Shown: positions 47,632 through 60,232, counted from the first letter of the stretch. The stretch: DNA of 64,000 nucleotides from Heyndrickxia ginsengihumi (GCF_011008565.1 NZ_JAAIWK010000018.1:1-64000); one strand, 5' to 3'. Notes: generated from the sequence alone by a model not told the origin. Numbers and translations: made by a program.

Positions 47632-49349
47632 TGTAGTCCCTCCAACTGCGTTTTTACAAGCTCATAATATTCACCTTTTTTAGCCAATAGTTCTTCTTGT
47701 GTCCCCATTTCAGCCACTTTTCCTTCTTTTAAAACAATAATTCTGTCCATCTGTTCCATCCAATGTAAACGATGTGTTGCAAATATGACCAATTTTTTTT
47801 GAAAAAGTTTAATCATCGTTTTCTTTAACTCATATTCTGTTTCGACATCTAAATGTGCAGTTGGCTCATCTAACAATAAAATAGGGCGGCCACATAAAAA
47901 CGCTCTAGCCAATGCTACTCTTTGCTCCTGTCCTCCACTCATCGTTCTTCCACCGTTACCTATCATCTCTTCTAGGCCTTTAGGAAAGCTGGCAATAATT
48001 TCGTTAAGACCCGCTGCTTTTATAGCCTCTTTTATTTGCTCATTACTTGCATCAGGATGATAAAAAGCGATATTTTTCTTTATTGTGTCATGAAAAAGAT
48101 ACGGATGCTGTGGTATATATGTTAACTGGTGACGCCAATGATCAAATGCAAGAGATGGTAAAATGTGCCCATTCGTTTGAATCACGCCGTCAGTTGGAGA
48201 TAAAAACCCACTGAGTACGTTAATTAAAGTTGATTTTCCTGCACCGCTAGCACCGACGACACCGATTTTTTCAAACCCTTTGAATTGCAGTTGTACGTTC
48301 TTTAGTGATACATTCCGATCGCTCTCATGCTGTACGTTAATATTTTTTAATGTAAGTGTACTTTTTTCATCCCAGCTTACATGAAATGCATCAATATCTT
48401 TCGAATTTTGTTGGGTTGTTGCAATAGACTGAATATCATGTGCTGCTTCTTTGCCATCCAACGTTGCATGATAATCATTGCCAAACTCTCTTATTGGAAG
48501 AAAGTATTCAGGAGCCAATACTAAAATCGTTAACGCTGGCTGTAATAATATATGGCCATTCACTAACCTAAGGCCAAGTGAGACAGCAACAAACGCAATG
48601 GACAGCATCGTAAAGAAATCTAATGCAAATGATGAAAGGAATGCAACTCGAAGTGTTGCATTCGTCATTTTGCGATATTGATCACTAACTCTGCCAATCG
48701 TATTTGCGTGGGAACGGCTTAATCCTAGATAACGCAGTGTTGTTAATCCGCGTAAAGAATCAACAAAATGGTTTGAAAGTACACGGTATGAATCCCACTG
48801 CATATCCATTTTTTTCTGCGCTGCCAATCCTAGCAAAACCATAAACATAATTAATACAGGCATTGTGACAAATAAAATAATGGCGGAAATACGATCTTGA
48901 AAGCATACATATAGTAGAACAATGATTGGGATTATCCCCATTCCAACGATTTTTGGAATAAATAATTCAAGATATTGCCTCATTTGTGCAGTACCTTCAA
49001 GTGATAATGTAACAAGTTTTCCTGTTCCAATTTTTTGAGTAAAGGTTGGCCCGAGTTCAAAAAGTGTACTAAAAAATTGTTTTCTCAAGTCGGTGCCCGT
49101 TCTATCAGCAAAACGATAAGCAATTTTCTTGATCAACAATGAAAGACAATAACGACCAACTAAAGCACATAAAAATAATAATACCTTTTGAACTAAATTG
49201 GATACTTCCTCTCTAGCAAATAAATGTGAAATAAGATCAGCAAGATACACTGCTTGTAAAATGATGCACATACTTTGAAGTAAGGTAAGGATGCTGACCA
49301 TTGTAATAGTGATCTTGGCCCCTTTGTAAGTTAAAATTTCACGATCCAT
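47628..49349 (-). CDS. cydC: ABC exporter needed for cytochrome bd, CydC
   Basis: The 573-residue partner of the preceding protein, again six helices then an ATPase: Walker A GASGAGKST near residue 375, signature TMSGGQEQRVALARAFL and LLLLDEPTAHLD. It follows cydB by 66 bases. Located in the membrane. Both subunits are full length, so the assembly system is complete. Confidence 0.9.
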   Translation of the reverse strand: MDREILTYKGAKITITMVSILTLLQSMCIILQAVYLADLISHLFAREEVSNLVQKVLLFLCALVGRYCLSLLIKKIAYRFADRTGTDLRKQFFSTLFELGPTFTQKIGTGKLVTLSLEGTAQMRQYLELFIPKIVGMGIIPIIVLLYVCFQDRISAIILFVTMPVLIMFMVLLGLAAQKKMDMQWDSYRVLSNHFVDSLRGLTTLRYLGLSRSHANTIGRVSDQYRKMTNATLRVAFLSSFALDFFTMLSIAFVAVSLGLRLVNGHILLQPALTILVLAPEYFLPIREFGNDYHATLDGKEAAHDIQSIATTQQNSKDIDAFHVSWDEKSTLTLKNINVQHESDRNVSLKNVQLQFKGFEKIGVVGASGAGKSTLINVLSGFLSPTDGVIQTNGHILPSLAFDHWRHQLTYIPQHPYLFHDTIKKNIAFYHPDASNEQIKEAIKAAGLNEIIASFPKGLEEMIGNGGRTMSGGQEQRVALARAFLCGRPILLLDEPTAHLDVETEYELKKTMIKLFQKKLVIFATHRLHWMEQMDRIIVLKEGKVAEMGTQEELLAKKGEYYELVKTQLEGLQ

Positions 49350-49415
49350 ATTCTAACTTGGCGTATACTCGTGACAAGTTGCCATGAGGAGCCAAGTGCT
49401 CACTTCCTTTACAAC

Positions 49416-50429
49416 TTAATATTCTAAATGCTGATCTTTATGAACTCTTTTACGAAATACAATATAGCTCCAGATTGTATATCCTAGAACAAATGGCAAC
49501 AACGTTACGGCCACAATCGACATCACTGTCAATGAATATGATCCAGATGCCGCATTATAAATCGTTAAATCGTACGCCGATTTTATATTACTAATCATGA
49601 CACGCGGAAATAGTCCTACAAACAAAGAAGCAATTGTTAAGGCGATCACTGCTGCATTCATTCCAAAAGCCCAGCCATCTCTTTTTTTAGCTAAGAAGTA
49701 ACCAGAAAGAGCGAGAAAAATAACAACTAAGGCATAGATTGGAACAAGCAAACCGCCGCGTACTGAAAATAAATCGGTTGAAAAATAAGTGGCAATAACA
49801 AAAGCAATTAAAAAGATGGCGAGAATGCCAATGACTTTTTTAGCCATTTGCCGAGCACGTCTTTGTAAATCTCCAACCGTACGTAAACAAATAAATACTA
49901 ATCCATGGAAGAAACATAGTAATGTAATTGCAAGTCCGCCAAGAATCGTGTACATATTTAAATAGCTTGAAAAAGCAGCGTCCATATTCATGTTATGATC
50001 AATTGGTAAACCGTGAACAATTGCTGAGAAAACGACTCCCCATAATAGCGGCACTAGCAGACTTGCTAGAAAAATGAGCCAGTCCCACGTATTTCTCCAG
50101 TTTGAGTTGCCGACTTTTCCTCTAAATTCAAATGCCGTTCCACGCGCAATCAGCAATAATAGCATTAAGACAAGCGGTACATAAAATCCACTGAATAATG
50201 TCGCATACCAGTTTGGAAATGCGGCAAACATTGCACCACCTGCTGTAATCATCCATACTTCATTAGAATCCCAAAAAGGTCCAATTGTGTTAATTAAAAC
50301 CCGTCTCTCAACCTCGTTCTTTGCGAGGAAGCGTGTTGCCATACCAACTCCATAATCGTACCCCTCTAAAAAGAAGAAACCTACGAATAATACTGATATT
50401 AGTAGAAACCATAGCTCATTTAGCGACAA
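49416..50429 (-). CDS. cydB: Cytochrome bd quinol oxidase subunit II
   Basis: The second membrane subunit of the high-affinity terminal oxidase, about 337 residues with eight or nine helices. The N-terminal LLISVLFVGFFFLEGYDYGVGM and NTIGPFWDSNEVW are family signatures. AGGGAGG lies nine bases before a TTG at 50429, which I take as the start. That gives the length of the B. subtilis protein and a 14-base overlap with cydA. An ATG ten codons upstream has no ribosome binding site. Confidence 0.93.
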   Translation of the reverse strand: MSLNELWFLLISVLFVGFFFLEGYDYGVGMATRFLAKNEVERRVLINTIGPFWDSNEVWMITAGGAMFAAFPNWYATLFSGFYVPLVLMLLLLIARGTAFEFRGKVGNSNWRNTWDWLIFLASLLVPLLWGVVFSAIVHGLPIDHNMNMDAAFSSYLNMYTILGGLAITLLCFFHGLVFICLRTVGDLQRRARQMAKKVIGILAIFLIAFVIATYFSTDLFSVRGGLLVPIYALVVIFLALSGYFLAKKRDGWAFGMNAAVIALTIASLFVGLFPRVMISNIKSAYDLTIYNAASGSYSLTVMSIVAVTLLPFVLGYTIWSYIVFRKRVHKDQHLEY

Positions 50430-51822
50430 GGTGATACGCCTCCCTATCAAACGGATCATTCGAAATTACTTTAGGATCTTCCTGTTTCATTGATGGTCCT
50501 TGTTTTATTACACGGACAAAAAGATATACCATTACAACTGCTAAAAGTGTATATGCCCCAAGGAAAGATATGATACTGAAAAGCAATTCTCCCGATGATA
50601 CATTTGGTGATACACTGTCTGCTGTTTTCATTAAGCCAAATACAGTCCATGGTTGACGGCCAATTTCGGTCATAATCCACCCAGTGATGCTTCCAATATA
50701 CGGTAAAGACATTGCTGCTACCATGATTCGTAAAAACCATTTGCTTTCAACTAATTTTTTTCTAAATGCAAGAAATGCCCCAACAATTCCAAGAGCACAA
50801 AGTGCTAGACCGGCCAATGACATAATGCGGAAGCTCCAGAATGTTGTTCTTACTGGTGGAATATAATTTCCTTTACCGTATTTTTGTTCATATTGCTTTT
50901 GTAACGTTTCCATCCCTTTAACTTTACCGTCAAATTTTCCGTAAGATAAATAGCTTAATAAATACGGTATTTTTACTTCTGCTGTATTTTCATGTGTTTT
51001 TGGATTTATCGATGCAAGTACTGTCCATGCTGCTGGATTACCACTATCCTTCCAGAGCCCTTCACTTGCCGCCATTTTCATTGGTTGTGATTGCACTAAA
51101 TGCTTCGCCTGATCATGACCAGCAAATGCTAGCAAAACACCAGATATTAATCCGACTGTTATACCAATATGAAAGGATTTTTTAAAAAACTCAATGTCGC
51201 GTTTCTTTAACAGCATAATTGCACTTATACCTGTAATCAAAAAGGCACCTGTTGCAAAAGACCCAAAAATTGTATGTGGTAATTCAACCCATAGTTGCGG
51301 ATTTTTCACTAATGCAAAGAAATCAGTCATTTCCGCACGGCCATTGCGAACAACGAAGCCAACCGGCTCTTGCATAAATGAATTTGCTGTTAAAATCCAT
51401 ACTGCTGATAAAATCGTCCCTATTGAAACTAACCAAATACTTACTAAATGAATGCGTTTTGAGAGTCGATCCCAGCCAAAGTTCCATATTCCAATAAAAG
51501 TTGATTCCAAGAAAAAGGCAAGCAACGCTTCAATCGCTAGCGGAGCTCCAAATATATCCCCCATAAACCGTGAATAATTTGACCAATTCATTCCAAATTG
51601 GAATTCTTGCAAAATACCTGTTACAACACCAATCGCAAAATTAATCAGAAATAACTTTCCCCAAAACTTTGACATTTTTTTATAAACGTCATCTTTTTTC
51701 ACAACATAGAGCGTTTCCATAATTGCGACGATAAACACAAGACCTATTGATAATGGCACAAATAAAAAATGATAGATCGTCGTCGCAGCATATTGAAATC
51801 TTGCTAAACTTAGCGGATCCAA
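50416..51822 (-). CDS. cydA: Cytochrome bd quinol oxidase subunit I
   Basis: Oxidises menaquinol and reduces oxygen to water at low oxygen, without pumping protons. The 468-residue protein equals B. subtilis CydA in length. It starts MDPLSLARFQYAATTIYHFL with the heme-ligand His at residue 18, and contains GRQPWTVFGLMKTAD. The quinol-binding Q-loop is short, as in Bacillus. The first codon is TTG at good distance from a GGGGG run. It is the first gene of cydABCD plus the regulator. Confidence 0.93.
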   Translation of the reverse strand: MDPLSLARFQYAATTIYHFLFVPLSIGLVFIVAIMETLYVVKKDDVYKKMSKFWGKLFLINFAIGVVTGILQEFQFGMNWSNYSRFMGDIFGAPLAIEALLAFFLESTFIGIWNFGWDRLSKRIHLVSIWLVSIGTILSAVWILTANSFMQEPVGFVVRNGRAEMTDFFALVKNPQLWVELPHTIFGSFATGAFLITGISAIMLLKKRDIEFFKKSFHIGITVGLISGVLLAFAGHDQAKHLVQSQPMKMAASEGLWKDSGNPAAWTVLASINPKTHENTAEVKIPYLLSYLSYGKFDGKVKGMETLQKQYEQKYGKGNYIPPVRTTFWSFRIMSLAGLALCALGIVGAFLAFRKKLVESKWFLRIMVAAMSLPYIGSITGWIMTEIGRQPWTVFGLMKTADSVSPNVSSGELLFSIISFLGAYTLLAVVMVYLFVRVIKQGPSMKQEDPKVISNDPFDREAYHLVAK

Positions 51823-52002
51823 TGTTATCCCCCTTTTCTTTAGCTAGCTAAAAAGTACCAATTTACTTCCAGCTAACTTGTAATTTCAACTTTATTTTAT
51901 TCCTTATGAAACTGCTCCGCATAACTCTATAGAGCTATTATGATGGCTGTTTTGTGTCATAGAAGTGGCAATTTTGTAACAACTGTGACGAACTAAAGAA
52001 AC

Positions 52003-52018
52003 TATGACAAATATCACA
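52003..52018. promoter_or_regulatory. Fnr/CRP- or Rex-like palindrome upstream of cydA
   Basis: On the minus strand TGTGA-TATTTG-TCATA fits TGTGA-N6-TCACA with one mismatch. It is about 180 bases before cydA. Half-sites (TCACA at about 51982-51988, TGTGTCAT near 51955) continue in the same region. B. subtilis cyd is controlled by Rex and oxygen regulators; which protein binds here is open. Confidence 0.45.
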
Positions 52019-52025
52019 GATTTTA

Positions 52026-52060
52026 TATAAAAAAGCCCCAACAGTTATCTGCTGGGACTT
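52026..52060 (-). terminator. Terminator of the siderophore operon
   Basis: On the minus strand AGTCCCAGCAG pairs with CTGTTGGGGCT (two G-U pairs) around a four-base loop, followed by six Ts. It lies just past the sfp stop codon. Confidence 0.85.
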
Positions 52061-52065
52061 TGCAA

Positions 52066-52830
52066 TTACATGTTTAAGGAAGTAAAAGCCTCTTTTAAAA
52101 TGAAAGAACCGTTAAATTGTTTAATGTGAATTGTTTCACCGCCTAAAATAGCAAGGCTGCCGATATACCCTAAACGAGTGTCTAAGTCTACTAACAATGA
52201 GTTCTGAATAAGACTAGGTCTGTTATGAAAAGAAAGCAGCTTTGCAGGATGATTTGGACTAGAAACGCTAATATTTAATGGCGATGTCATTAACCCTTCC
52301 CCAGTTGCCTTAAGAAGGGCTTCCTTCCTTGTCCAATAGGTCAAAAAACCTGATCTTCTTTTTCGTAACGGCAAATGGCTAAGCTGCATCTTTTCTTCTT
52401 CTGTAAGTACACTCTTTTCCAATGTAAGAAAATCGATATTTGAATCAATATATTCAACATCTATTCCAATTTTGTAATTTTTAATAAAAGCTACCACAAT
52501 GACATCTTCTGAATGCGAAACAGAAAATTGAATATTTCCTCTTGTTAATGTTGGCTTGCCATGCAAATGCTTGCAATGCGGGCATATCCGTGCAATAGGT
52601 ACGAACTGAGGAGCAATATTTAATTGTACCGACAAAACAATCCTGCTTATTGTACAACCTAAAATAAAACGGACCCGATCTTGTTCCTTTTTATATGACT
52701 TCGCTCTTATTTGCTCCTCTTCACTCAACAAACGTAGATGCCATGGCTGTATATCATTGATACTACAGTACCACACATGACAATCATTCATTAACAGTGG
52801 AATCGCACGAGGCTCATACAAACTAACCAT
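52066..52830 (-). CDS. sfp: 4'-phosphopantetheinyl transferase, Sfp type
   Basis: Converts the carrier domains of DhbB and DhbF to their active form with the CoA phosphopantetheine arm. The 254-residue protein has the two-domain Sfp fold; metal-binding GIDVEYID (about 123-130), FLTYWTRKEALLKATGEGL with the catalytic Glu and Lys, and HGKP in HLHGKPTLT. It carries an extra CPHC motif (ICPHCKHLHGKP), as in some actinobacterial relatives. It lies 18 bases after mbtH and is the last gene of the operon. B. subtilis keeps sfp at another locus. Confidence 0.9.
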   Translation of the reverse strand: MVSLYEPRAIPLLMNDCHVWYCSINDIQPWHLRLLSEEEQIRAKSYKKEQDRVRFILGCTISRIVLSVQLNIAPQFVPIARICPHCKHLHGKPTLTRGNIQFSVSHSEDVIVVAFIKNYKIGIDVEYIDSNIDFLTLEKSVLTEEEKMQLSHLPLRKRRSGFLTYWTRKEALLKATGEGLMTSPLNISVSSPNHPAKLLSFHNRPSLIQNSLLVDLDTRLGYIGSLAILGGETIHIKQFNGSFILKEAFTSLNM

Positions 52831-52848
52831 TTTTATTCTCCCATCATG

Positions 52849-53052
52849 CTAATTGTTAAGTTTGAGACTATTTGGCCTCATATCCGTCCAATTTTTATTG
52901 ATGTAATTTACACAATCATCTTTACTATGTTCAGATAACACCATTTTCCAACCTAGTGGAATATCAAAACTTGCGGGCCATAGTGAATATTGCCCTTCTT
53001 CATTTAATAAAACAATAAACCTGCCTTCTTTTAGCTCAAATGGATTTTGCAT
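52849..53052 (-). CDS. mbtH: MbtH-like protein
   Basis: A 67-residue chaperone that binds and activates NRPS adenylation domains, here presumably those of DhbF. The signature is visible: NEEGQYSLWP, then PLGWKMV, then INKNWTDMRPNSL. It follows dhbF by 19 bases. Confidence 0.95.
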   Translation of the reverse strand: MQNPFELKEGRFIVLLNEEGQYSLWPASFDIPLGWKMVLSEHSKDDCVNYINKNWTDMRPNSLKLNN

Positions 53053-53071
53053 TGCAAATCTCTCCCAGCAT

Positions 53072-56000
53072 TTAAAGTATCATTTGATTTTTTTCTTTCA
53101 TTAATCGCATTAAAATTTGACCTATTTCAAAAAGCGGACCTGGTTGACAAAGATCTTTATGTCTACAATGAATGTCATACTGAAAAATATTTCCTGAAAC
53201 AAAAGGCCGCCATTCATCTGGACTTATTGGATCAAACCATTCAGGTATTACTGTCGACCTAAAGAAGAGAATATCTCCTTCAAATTGTTTTGGTTTATAT
53301 TCACTTAAAATACGAACAGAATTTTTATACGTCTCTTTTAAGTTAATAATCGTCTCTTCATCTAAACTAGCTAATGCACTTCCATGACGGAGAAGAATTT
53401 CAATAGTGTTACTTTGTGTTAAATTTTTTTCACATATATCCTCTGGTTCAAATCCTCCTAAAGCTAAAAGTGCGATGAGCACTTCTTCTTCTTTCGGTAC
53501 TTGAGCAATAGGAAGAAATTGACTTGGATATGAGTCTAGCATTACTACGAGTGAAACTTCATCTCCCTGTTTTTGTAGCTCTGTCGCCATGGCATGGACA
53601 ACATTCCCCCCAAGTGACCATCCTAATAAATGATACGGTCCTTTTGGTTGAACAGATTTTATTTGGCAAATATATTCGAGCGCCATTTCATCCAATGTTT
53701 TCGGTAATGGCTCATTCCTTTCAATCCCTCTCGCTTGCAATCCATAAATTGGAAAATCCTTTTCTAATGACGTCATCAAACCGGCATAGCACCAACTAAG
53801 TCCGCCTGCAGGATGTACGCAAAACAGCGGCAAGTTGTTTCCAGACGTTCTAAGCGGCAATAACATTGCTAATGAATTTTGACTGCTTCCTACCTCAAGT
53901 TTTTCTACAAGACTTGCAATCGTAGGAGCTTCGAAAAGATCTCCAATACTTAATTCCGTTCCAAATACATCACGAATTCGGCTCATTAATTGAACAGCCA
54001 ACAGGGAATGACCGCCTAGCTCAAAAAAGCTTTCGCTAACACTGACTTTGTTCAACTGCAAAATTTCTTTAAATAAGTTACACATAATCTCTTCTTGAGG
54101 AGTACGCGGGCCTCTGTCTAATCGTTCCATTTCTATTTCAGGAGCAGGCAATGCTTTACGATCTAGCTTTCCATTCGGTGTCAACGGTAAACTTTCTATG
54201 GACATAAAAAATGATGGTACCATATAACCAGGGAGAACATTTGCTACATAGTTTCGTAAATGCTCTGTCGTTCCTTTCATACCTTTTTTATAAACTATAT
54301 ATGCTACAAGGCATTTATTATTTGGATAATCTTCACGAACGACGACCCCTACTTGCTCTATAGCGGGATGTTTAGCAAGAACCGCCTCGATCTCACCTAT
54401 TTCGATACGAAAACCTCTTATTTTTACTTGCTGATCTGCCCGTCCTACATATTCTAACAGTCCATTGGCATGCCACTTAGCCAGATCTCCTGTTCGATAC
54501 ATTCTAGACCCTGGCTGGCCATACGGATTGGCTATAAATCTTTCTGAAGTTAAATCAGGTCGTCCCAAATACCCGCGTGCCAGTCCTGGACCTGAAACAT
54601 ACAATTCTCCTACAACTCCCGGCGGTACTATTTGTAGCTCTGAATCCAGCAAATAAACATCTAAGTCAGAAAGACTGCAACCTATTAAACTGTTACGGCT
54701 TTCAGCAACCATTTTTTCATTTAGCTCTATATACGTAACATGAACTGTTGTTTCCGTAATGCCGTACATATTAACTAATTTTGGCTGCATGTCGTCATGG
54801 CGCCTGTACCATTCTTCCAATCTACTAAGTTCCAATGCTTCGCCACCAAATATGATATACCGTAGTGAGAGTCTGTTCGAAACTTCCGAATCCTCTTTAT
54901 CTGCCTGCATAAGTTGATAAAATGCTGATGGGGTCTGATTTAAGACTGTTACATGTTCATCAGCTAGTAATGCTAAAAATTGTTTTGGTGAACGACTAAC
55001 ATTATGTGAAACAATGACGAGACTACCTCCATGCAATAACGGTCCCCATATTTCCCATACAGAAAAATCAAATGCATATGAGTGGAATAAAGTCCAAATA
55101 TCATCAGCGCCAAAATGGAATAAGTGATCAGTTGATTTAAAAAGTCGGACAACATTATGATGCGGAACAACTACTCCTTTCGGCTTCCCTGTCGAACCTG
55201 ATGTGTATATAATATAGGCAGAATGGGATGGTAATAATGGTTCTGGTCGCTCACTATTGATTGGACTTGTTTCAAGCAACAGATTGATATCCTCGCGTGC
55301 TTCCAGCTCATCAACCGTGAAATGTTTTATATTCCCAATGGTCTTTATTGTTGAAGCAATATGTTTTGTTGTAAGTATACATATCGGCTGAGCATCTTCC
55401 ACCATAAATGCAAGCCTGTCTTCTGGATAATTTGGATCCAATGATAAATACGTTCCTCCTGCTTTAAGAACTGCTAACATTCCAACCACTAGCTCAATAG
55501 ATCTTGAAAAAGCTAACGCTACTACTTTTTCAGGTCCAACTCCCATAGCGATTAACAGTTTTGCAAGCTTATTTGCTTTTTCATTTAATGCACGATAACT
55601 TAGTCTTTCATTTTCAAAAATTAATGCCGTTGCATTCGGTCTCTTTTCGGCTTGCTCTTCGAATAATGCAGGTATCGTTTTCTCCGAAACTTTCGAAACA
55701 TGTTTGTTATGTTCTGGTGTGAAAAGCATTTTTCGTTCTTCTGGCAATATAATACTTAATTTATCAATTGGCACATCTGGTTTGCTCACTATTTCTTTCA
55801 ATAACTGTAAAAAACGTTCAGCCATTTTTTCAATAGTAGTTCTTCTAAATAAATCACTACTATATTCAATGAATCCATGTATACCATTAGGAGAACCGTC
55901 AGTTTTACGCCCTTCTTGCAATTCAAATGTAAGATCAAATTTCGCAGAACCTACGTGATAAAGTTCTAGTTTCGTTTCAACATCCTCTAATTCCAATCTT

Positions 56001-59000
56001 GGATCTGGAATATTTTGAAAAGCAAACATCACTTGAAATAACGGATTTTTAGACCGATACCTAGTTGGATTTAATTGTTCTACTAAAAGTTCAAATGGTA
56101 CATCTTGATGTTCAAAAGCAGATAAATCCGCATATTTTACCCGAGACAATAGTTCACTAAAACTAGGATTTCCAGCAGTATCGGTTCTAAGGACTAACGT
56201 ATTGACAAATAATCCAATGACATTTTCCAATGAATCGTGATTTCTTCCAGCAATTGGACTGCCGATTGGTATATCATTTCCTGCCCCTAATTTCGTTAAC
56301 AGTGCAGCAATTGCTGCTTGAAGTACCATGAATAAGCTAACGTTCCGCTTATGGGCAAGATCTAAAAGCTTTTGATGAAGGATGGAGTCAATGGTAAGAT
56401 CAACGATTCCACCTTCAAAACTAGATTGCATCGGACGCGGAAAATCTGTCGGTAACTCTATTTGATCGGGTAACCCATTAAGTGCATCTTTCCAGTAAGC
56501 AAGCTGCTGTGACACCTGCTTAGCCCCTTTCCTTTCATTTAGCCATTGTTGCTGGCAAATAGTATAGTCAGCATATTGGATTGGCAGCGGAGATAAAGCA
56601 TTACTGCTTTTATGACAATGGTCATGATATGCTTTAGCTAAATCACGAGTTAACGGTGTCAAAGACCAGCCATCAGCAGCAATATGATGTATAAGCAGTA
56701 ATAGTACATATTGATTGTGATTGATTTCAAATATGTTTACCCGAAAAGCAGGTTCCGTTGTTAAATCAAAACAGTAATGAATTGCCTTGTTTATTTCTGT
56801 TAAAAATTGTTTTTCATTTGTTTTAATAACCTCAAGCTTCATTTTAAAATCGTGTGGCTCAAGTATACATTGGTATGACATTCCAGTCTCATCGGACGGA
56901 AACATTGTCCGTAATGATTCATGCCGAGTAATGACATCAATTAATGCCTGTTGTAACGCTTGAATATTCAAATCTCCTTTCAACTTTATGACAACAGGAA
57001 TATTGTATGCGTCTTTTCTCCCCTCTAAATGTTGCAAAAACCATAAACGGCGTTGTCCAAATGAAAGGGGAATCTGACTAGGCCGTGGTTGTTTTTCTAT
57101 AATTGGTTTGTTTAATTGATTGTCTTCTAATTGAGCAACTAACTGTGCAACAGTTGGATATTCAAATAATTTGGCAATGGTCATATTTTTCCCTAGTACT
57201 TCACGGATTAAATTGATGAGCTGAACAGCAAGTATTGAATGCCCGCCCATTTCAAAGAAATTATCATCGATTCCAATCTCAGGGATTTGCAAAGTTTCTG
57301 AAAACAATTTACATAGCATCTCTTCCTGAGGAGTTCTAGGTTTCCTCGTTTCCACCTTCATCGTAAATTCAGGCTTTGGCAATGCATTTCGATCTAATTT
57401 ACCATTTGGCGTTAATGGCATTTCTTTTATTACGATAAATATTGATGGAATCATGTAACTCGGTAAATAATTACTTATATAACTACGGATTTCCATTTCA
57501 TTAAAAACTGTGTGTTGCCCTTGCACAATATAGGCAACTAACCTCTGACTGCCAGCATGATCTGTACCTATTTGCACTACAGCCTTTTCAACAGAGTTGT
57601 GTTTCATTAATATTTCTTCTATCTCACTTGTCTCAATCCGAAATCCGCGCAATTTAATTTGATAATCTACACGGCCAATATAATCAAGGGTTCCGTTTTC
57701 ATTCCAACGCACAAGATCTCCTGTTCGATACATTCGACTGCCTGGCGCTCCATAAGGGTTCGCAATAAAACGCTCAGCAGTTAATGCTGGCCGGTTGTTA
57801 TAACCTCGTGCAAGTCCCCTTCCTGATATGTAGAGCTCTCCAATAGCCCCCGCTGGAACAGGCTGTAAACATGAATCTAATACATAAACTTCCGTATTCC
57901 ATATCGGTTGTCCAATCGAAGGCGTCTGTTTTTGTTCATCGTTTACATTAGATAGCATCGACCATATCGTTGTTTCTGTAGGGCCATATAAATTAGTCGT
58001 CTTGCAATTTAAGTTTTTTAACGTTGAAGCAAGTTGCCCCGGTAAGGCTTCGCCTCCAACGAGTACTTTCATTCCTCTTACACTATGAGGCTGATTCGCG
58101 GCTAACATTTGCCATAGGGTAGGAGTCGCTTGCATCATTGTCACGTTGTGTTCTTTTATTAGATTGGCTATCGCTGCTGGATCTTTATTGACATCTTTTT
58201 CAGCAATAACGATCCTCGCCCCACAAATGAGCGGTAGAAAAAGTTCCAAAGCAGAAATATCAAACGAAACGGTAGTAACTGCTAACATACGATCATTCGC
58301 CGTTATGGGCATTTTATTTCGCATTGAAAACAATACATTATTTAAACTATCTAATGTCACGACTACACCCTTCGGTTCTCCTGTTGATCCTGATGTGTAT
58401 ATAATATAGGCTGGATGCATGCAAGAAACATGTTTATGAAGATTGAAAGAAGATGCATTCAATAATAGATTCTTTGTCCTCGGATCATCGATGACAATTA
58501 CATGATTAGTGAACTGCTGAATAAAGCGAGCTCTTTGGGCCTCTATATTTGTAAGTATACAAATCGGTTTTGTATTTTTTAGCATATGTGCCACTCGTTC
58601 GTCAGGATATTCTGGATCTATCGGTAAATATGCCGCTCCGGTCTTTAGCACTGCTAACAGACAAACTAGCATATCAATTGAACGGTTAAGTGTAATGGCA
58701 ACGTAATCTTCTGCTTTTACTCCTTGTGCTAACAAATAATGCGCCAAGCGATTAGCACACTGATTTAATTCATGATAGTTTAACTGTTCATCACCACATA
58801 TAACGGCTTTAGCATTTGGTGTTTCTAAAACTTGTTTCTCAAAGACATGTAAAAATCCATCATGTGGCAATGCTTGAACTGTTTGATTTCGTTCCTCCAA
58901 TAATTGCTGGTATTCATCAGCAAGTAATATATGAATGCTACCTAAACGCTGCTCTTTTTGATGGGACACTACTTTTTTAAGTAAATGGATAAATCGCTGC

Positions 59001-60232
59001 TGGTGTGATTTCAGTTCATCAATCGAATAAAGAGACGGATTTGCATCAAAATCCATTCTAAATCCGATCCCCTCTATATCATGCAAATTAATAGTAAAAT
59101 CATCGACAGGGCCATTTCCTAAATTATATGTAACCCCTCTAGCAGAACCAAAACGAAGATCATTATTAAATGGCATAATATTGATGATCGGCCCAAATAA
59201 TCTTTTATGTTCTCCTAATAATTTAAGATCACGGCGCAGCACCTCATGTCGATAACGATGATGTGCCATGCTTTCTTTTATTACTTCCCTTACATGTTCA
59301 AATAATTGTGATAGTTGCATATCCGCTTGTAATGTTAAACGAAGCGGGATCATATTCATCATCATTGCTGGAATATTCATTACATCTATACTTGGGCGAT
59401 TCAGCACAGGATATCCTAATATAATATCGTTTGTACCAGTCAGTCGATGAATATAGAGGGCAACAGTCGCAACCATTAGTTCGTACCAATTTGTATGAAG
59501 ATCATGGGCGCTTTTTTTCAGTTGTGTAGTGCTCGCAAGTGACCATTGTATCGAATTTCTTAGAAACGAATGTTGAGCATTTGCAATATGATCTTTCATG
59601 CCAACGACAGTTGGACCGTCTTTAAATTTCTCCCTCCAATATTGTTGATCAACACGATACTGTTCAGATTCTTTGTATTTCCTATCTAATTCAAGTACTT
59701 TACTAATAGGATCAAATGGTTTTCCCCCATATGGCTGCCCATTTATGATATCTGAATAAGCATTGGCGACTCTTTGAATGATAAGCTTTGCGCCAAAGCC
59801 ATCAATTGCGATATGATGTATGCGTTGATACCAAATATAGTGATTAGAAGACAGCTTAAGTAGTGCTTCCGTGAATATGGAATCTCTTTCCAAATTAACA
59901 GGATGTGAAAACTCTTCTTTCATCCACCTTATCGCTTGTTCACGAGGATCTTGTTCTGTGCTTACATCAATATAATGAAATGGCATCTCCTTAAATGGTA
60001 CAACTATTTGATATGGCCCTTTTTCATCTTCACCGAATCTAGTAAATAATGATTCTGTTTCAAATATGACTTTTTCTAACGCATGTTCAAATGTGTCAGG
60101 ATTGATATCACCAAAAATCTCGATATATTCTGCTGTATTATAAATAGGACTACTAGGATCAAGCTGTTGAGCAAACCAAATACTAGATTGTGCCTCAGTA
60201 AGAGGCAATCTAGTATTTTTCCGATCTATCAT
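53072..60232 (-). CDS. dhbF: Bacillibactin synthetase DhbF (NRPS)
   Basis: A 2386-residue two-module synthetase. Order: condensation 1 (HHIAIDGFG at 139-147), adenylation 1 ([11 protein letters not shown] about 611), carrier 1 (Ser in GGHS about 998), condensation 2 (HHIAADGWS), adenylation 2 ([11 protein letters not shown] about 1678), carrier 2 (about 2076), and thioesterase (GWSLGG about 2204). The specificity residues of adenylation 1 read DILQ-GLIWK, the glycine code; those of adenylation 2 read DFWNIGMVHK, the threonine code. It should join DHB-Gly-Thr three times and cyclise the trimer. All catalytic motifs are intact. GGAGTG lies before the ATG. Confidence 0.95.
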   Translation of the reverse strand: MIDRKNTRLPLTEAQSSIWFAQQLDPSSPIYNTAEYIEIFGDINPDTFEHALEKVIFETESLFTRFGEDEKGPYQIVVPFKEMPFHYIDVSTEQDPREQAIRWMKEEFSHPVNLERDSIFTEALLKLSSNHYIWYQRIHHIAIDGFGAKLIIQRVANAYSDIINGQPYGGKPFDPISKVLELDRKYKESEQYRVDQQYWREKFKDGPTVVGMKDHIANAQHSFLRNSIQWSLASTTQLKKSAHDLHTNWYELMVATVALYIHRLTGTNDIILGYPVLNRPSIDVMNIPAMMMNMIPLRLTLQADMQLSQLFEHVREVIKESMAHHRYRHEVLRRDLKLLGEHKRLFGPIINIMPFNNDLRFGSARGVTYNLGNGPVDDFTINLHDIEGIGFRMDFDANPSLYSIDELKSHQQRFIHLLKKVVSHQKEQRLGSIHILLADEYQQLLEERNQTVQALPHDGFLHVFEKQVLETPNAKAVICGDEQLNYHELNQCANRLAHYLLAQGVKAEDYVAITLNRSIDMLVCLLAVLKTGAAYLPIDPEYPDERVAHMLKNTKPICILTNIEAQRARFIQQFTNHVIVIDDPRTKNLLLNASSFNLHKHVSCMHPAYIIYTSGSTGEPKGVVVTLDSLNNVLFSMRNKMPITANDRMLAVTTVSFDISALELFLPLICGARIVIAEKDVNKDPAAIANLIKEHNVTMMQATPTLWQMLAANQPHSVRGMKVLVGGEALPGQLASTLKNLNCKTTNLYGPTETTIWSMLSNVNDEQKQTPSIGQPIWNTEVYVLDSCLQPVPAGAIGELYISGRGLARGYNNRPALTAERFIANPYGAPGSRMYRTGDLVRWNENGTLDYIGRVDYQIKLRGFRIETSEIEEILMKHNSVEKAVVQIGTDHAGSQRLVAYIVQGQHTVFNEMEIRSYISNYLPSYMIPSIFIVIKEMPLTPNGKLDRNALPKPEFTMKVETRKPRTPQEEMLCKLFSETLQIPEIGIDDNFFEMGGHSILAVQLINLIREVLGKNMTIAKLFEYPTVAQLVAQLEDNQLNKPIIEKQPRPSQIPLSFGQRRLWFLQHLEGRKDAYNIPVVIKLKGDLNIQALQQALIDVITRHESLRTMFPSDETGMSYQCILEPHDFKMKLEVIKTNEKQFLTEINKAIHYCFDLTTEPAFRVNIFEINHNQYVLLLLIHHIAADGWSLTPLTRDLAKAYHDHCHKSSNALSPLPIQYADYTICQQQWLNERKGAKQVSQQLAYWKDALNGLPDQIELPTDFPRPMQSSFEGGIVDLTIDSILHQKLLDLAHKRNVSLFMVLQAAIAALLTKLGAGNDIPIGSPIAGRNHDSLENVIGLFVNTLVLRTDTAGNPSFSELLSRVKYADLSAFEHQDVPFELLVEQLNPTRYRSKNPLFQVMFAFQNIPDPRLELEDVETKLELYHVGSAKFDLTFELQEGRKTDGSPNGIHGFIEYSSDLFRRTTIEKMAERFLQLLKEIVSKPDVPIDKLSIILPEERKMLFTPEHNKHVSKVSEKTIPALFEEQAEKRPNATALIFENERLSYRALNEKANKLAKLLIAMGVGPEKVVALAFSRSIELVVGMLAVLKAGGTYLSLDPNYPEDRLAFMVEDAQPICILTTKHIASTIKTIGNIKHFTVDELEAREDINLLLETSPINSERPEPLLPSHSAYIIYTSGSTGKPKGVVVPHHNVVRLFKSTDHLFHFGADDIWTLFHSYAFDFSVWEIWGPLLHGGSLVIVSHNVSRSPKQFLALLADEHVTVLNQTPSAFYQLMQADKEDSEVSNRLSLRYIIFGGEALELSRLEEWYRRHDDMQPKLVNMYGITETTVHVTYIELNEKMVAESRNSLIGCSLSDLDVYLLDSELQIVPPGVVGELYVSGPGLARGYLGRPDLTSERFIANPYGQPGSRMYRTGDLAKWHANGLLEYVGRADQQVKIRGFRIEIGEIEAVLAKHPAIEQVGVVVREDYPNNKCLVAYIVYKKGMKGTTEHLRNYVANVLPGYMVPSFFMSIESLPLTPNGKLDRKALPAPEIEMERLDRGPRTPQEEIMCNLFKEILQLNKVSVSESFFELGGHSLLAVQLMSRIRDVFGTELSIGDLFEAPTIASLVEKLEVGSSQNSLAMLLPLRTSGNNLPLFCVHPAGGLSWCYAGLMTSLEKDFPIYGLQARGIERNEPLPKTLDEMALEYICQIKSVQPKGPYHLLGWSLGGNVVHAMATELQKQGDEVSLVVMLDSYPSQFLPIAQVPKEEEVLIALLALGGFEPEDICEKNLTQSNTIEILLRHGSALASLDEETIINLKETYKNSVRILSEYKPKQFEGDILFFRSTVIPEWFDPISPDEWRPFVSGNIFQYDIHCRHKDLCQPGPLFEIGQILMRLMKEKNQMIL

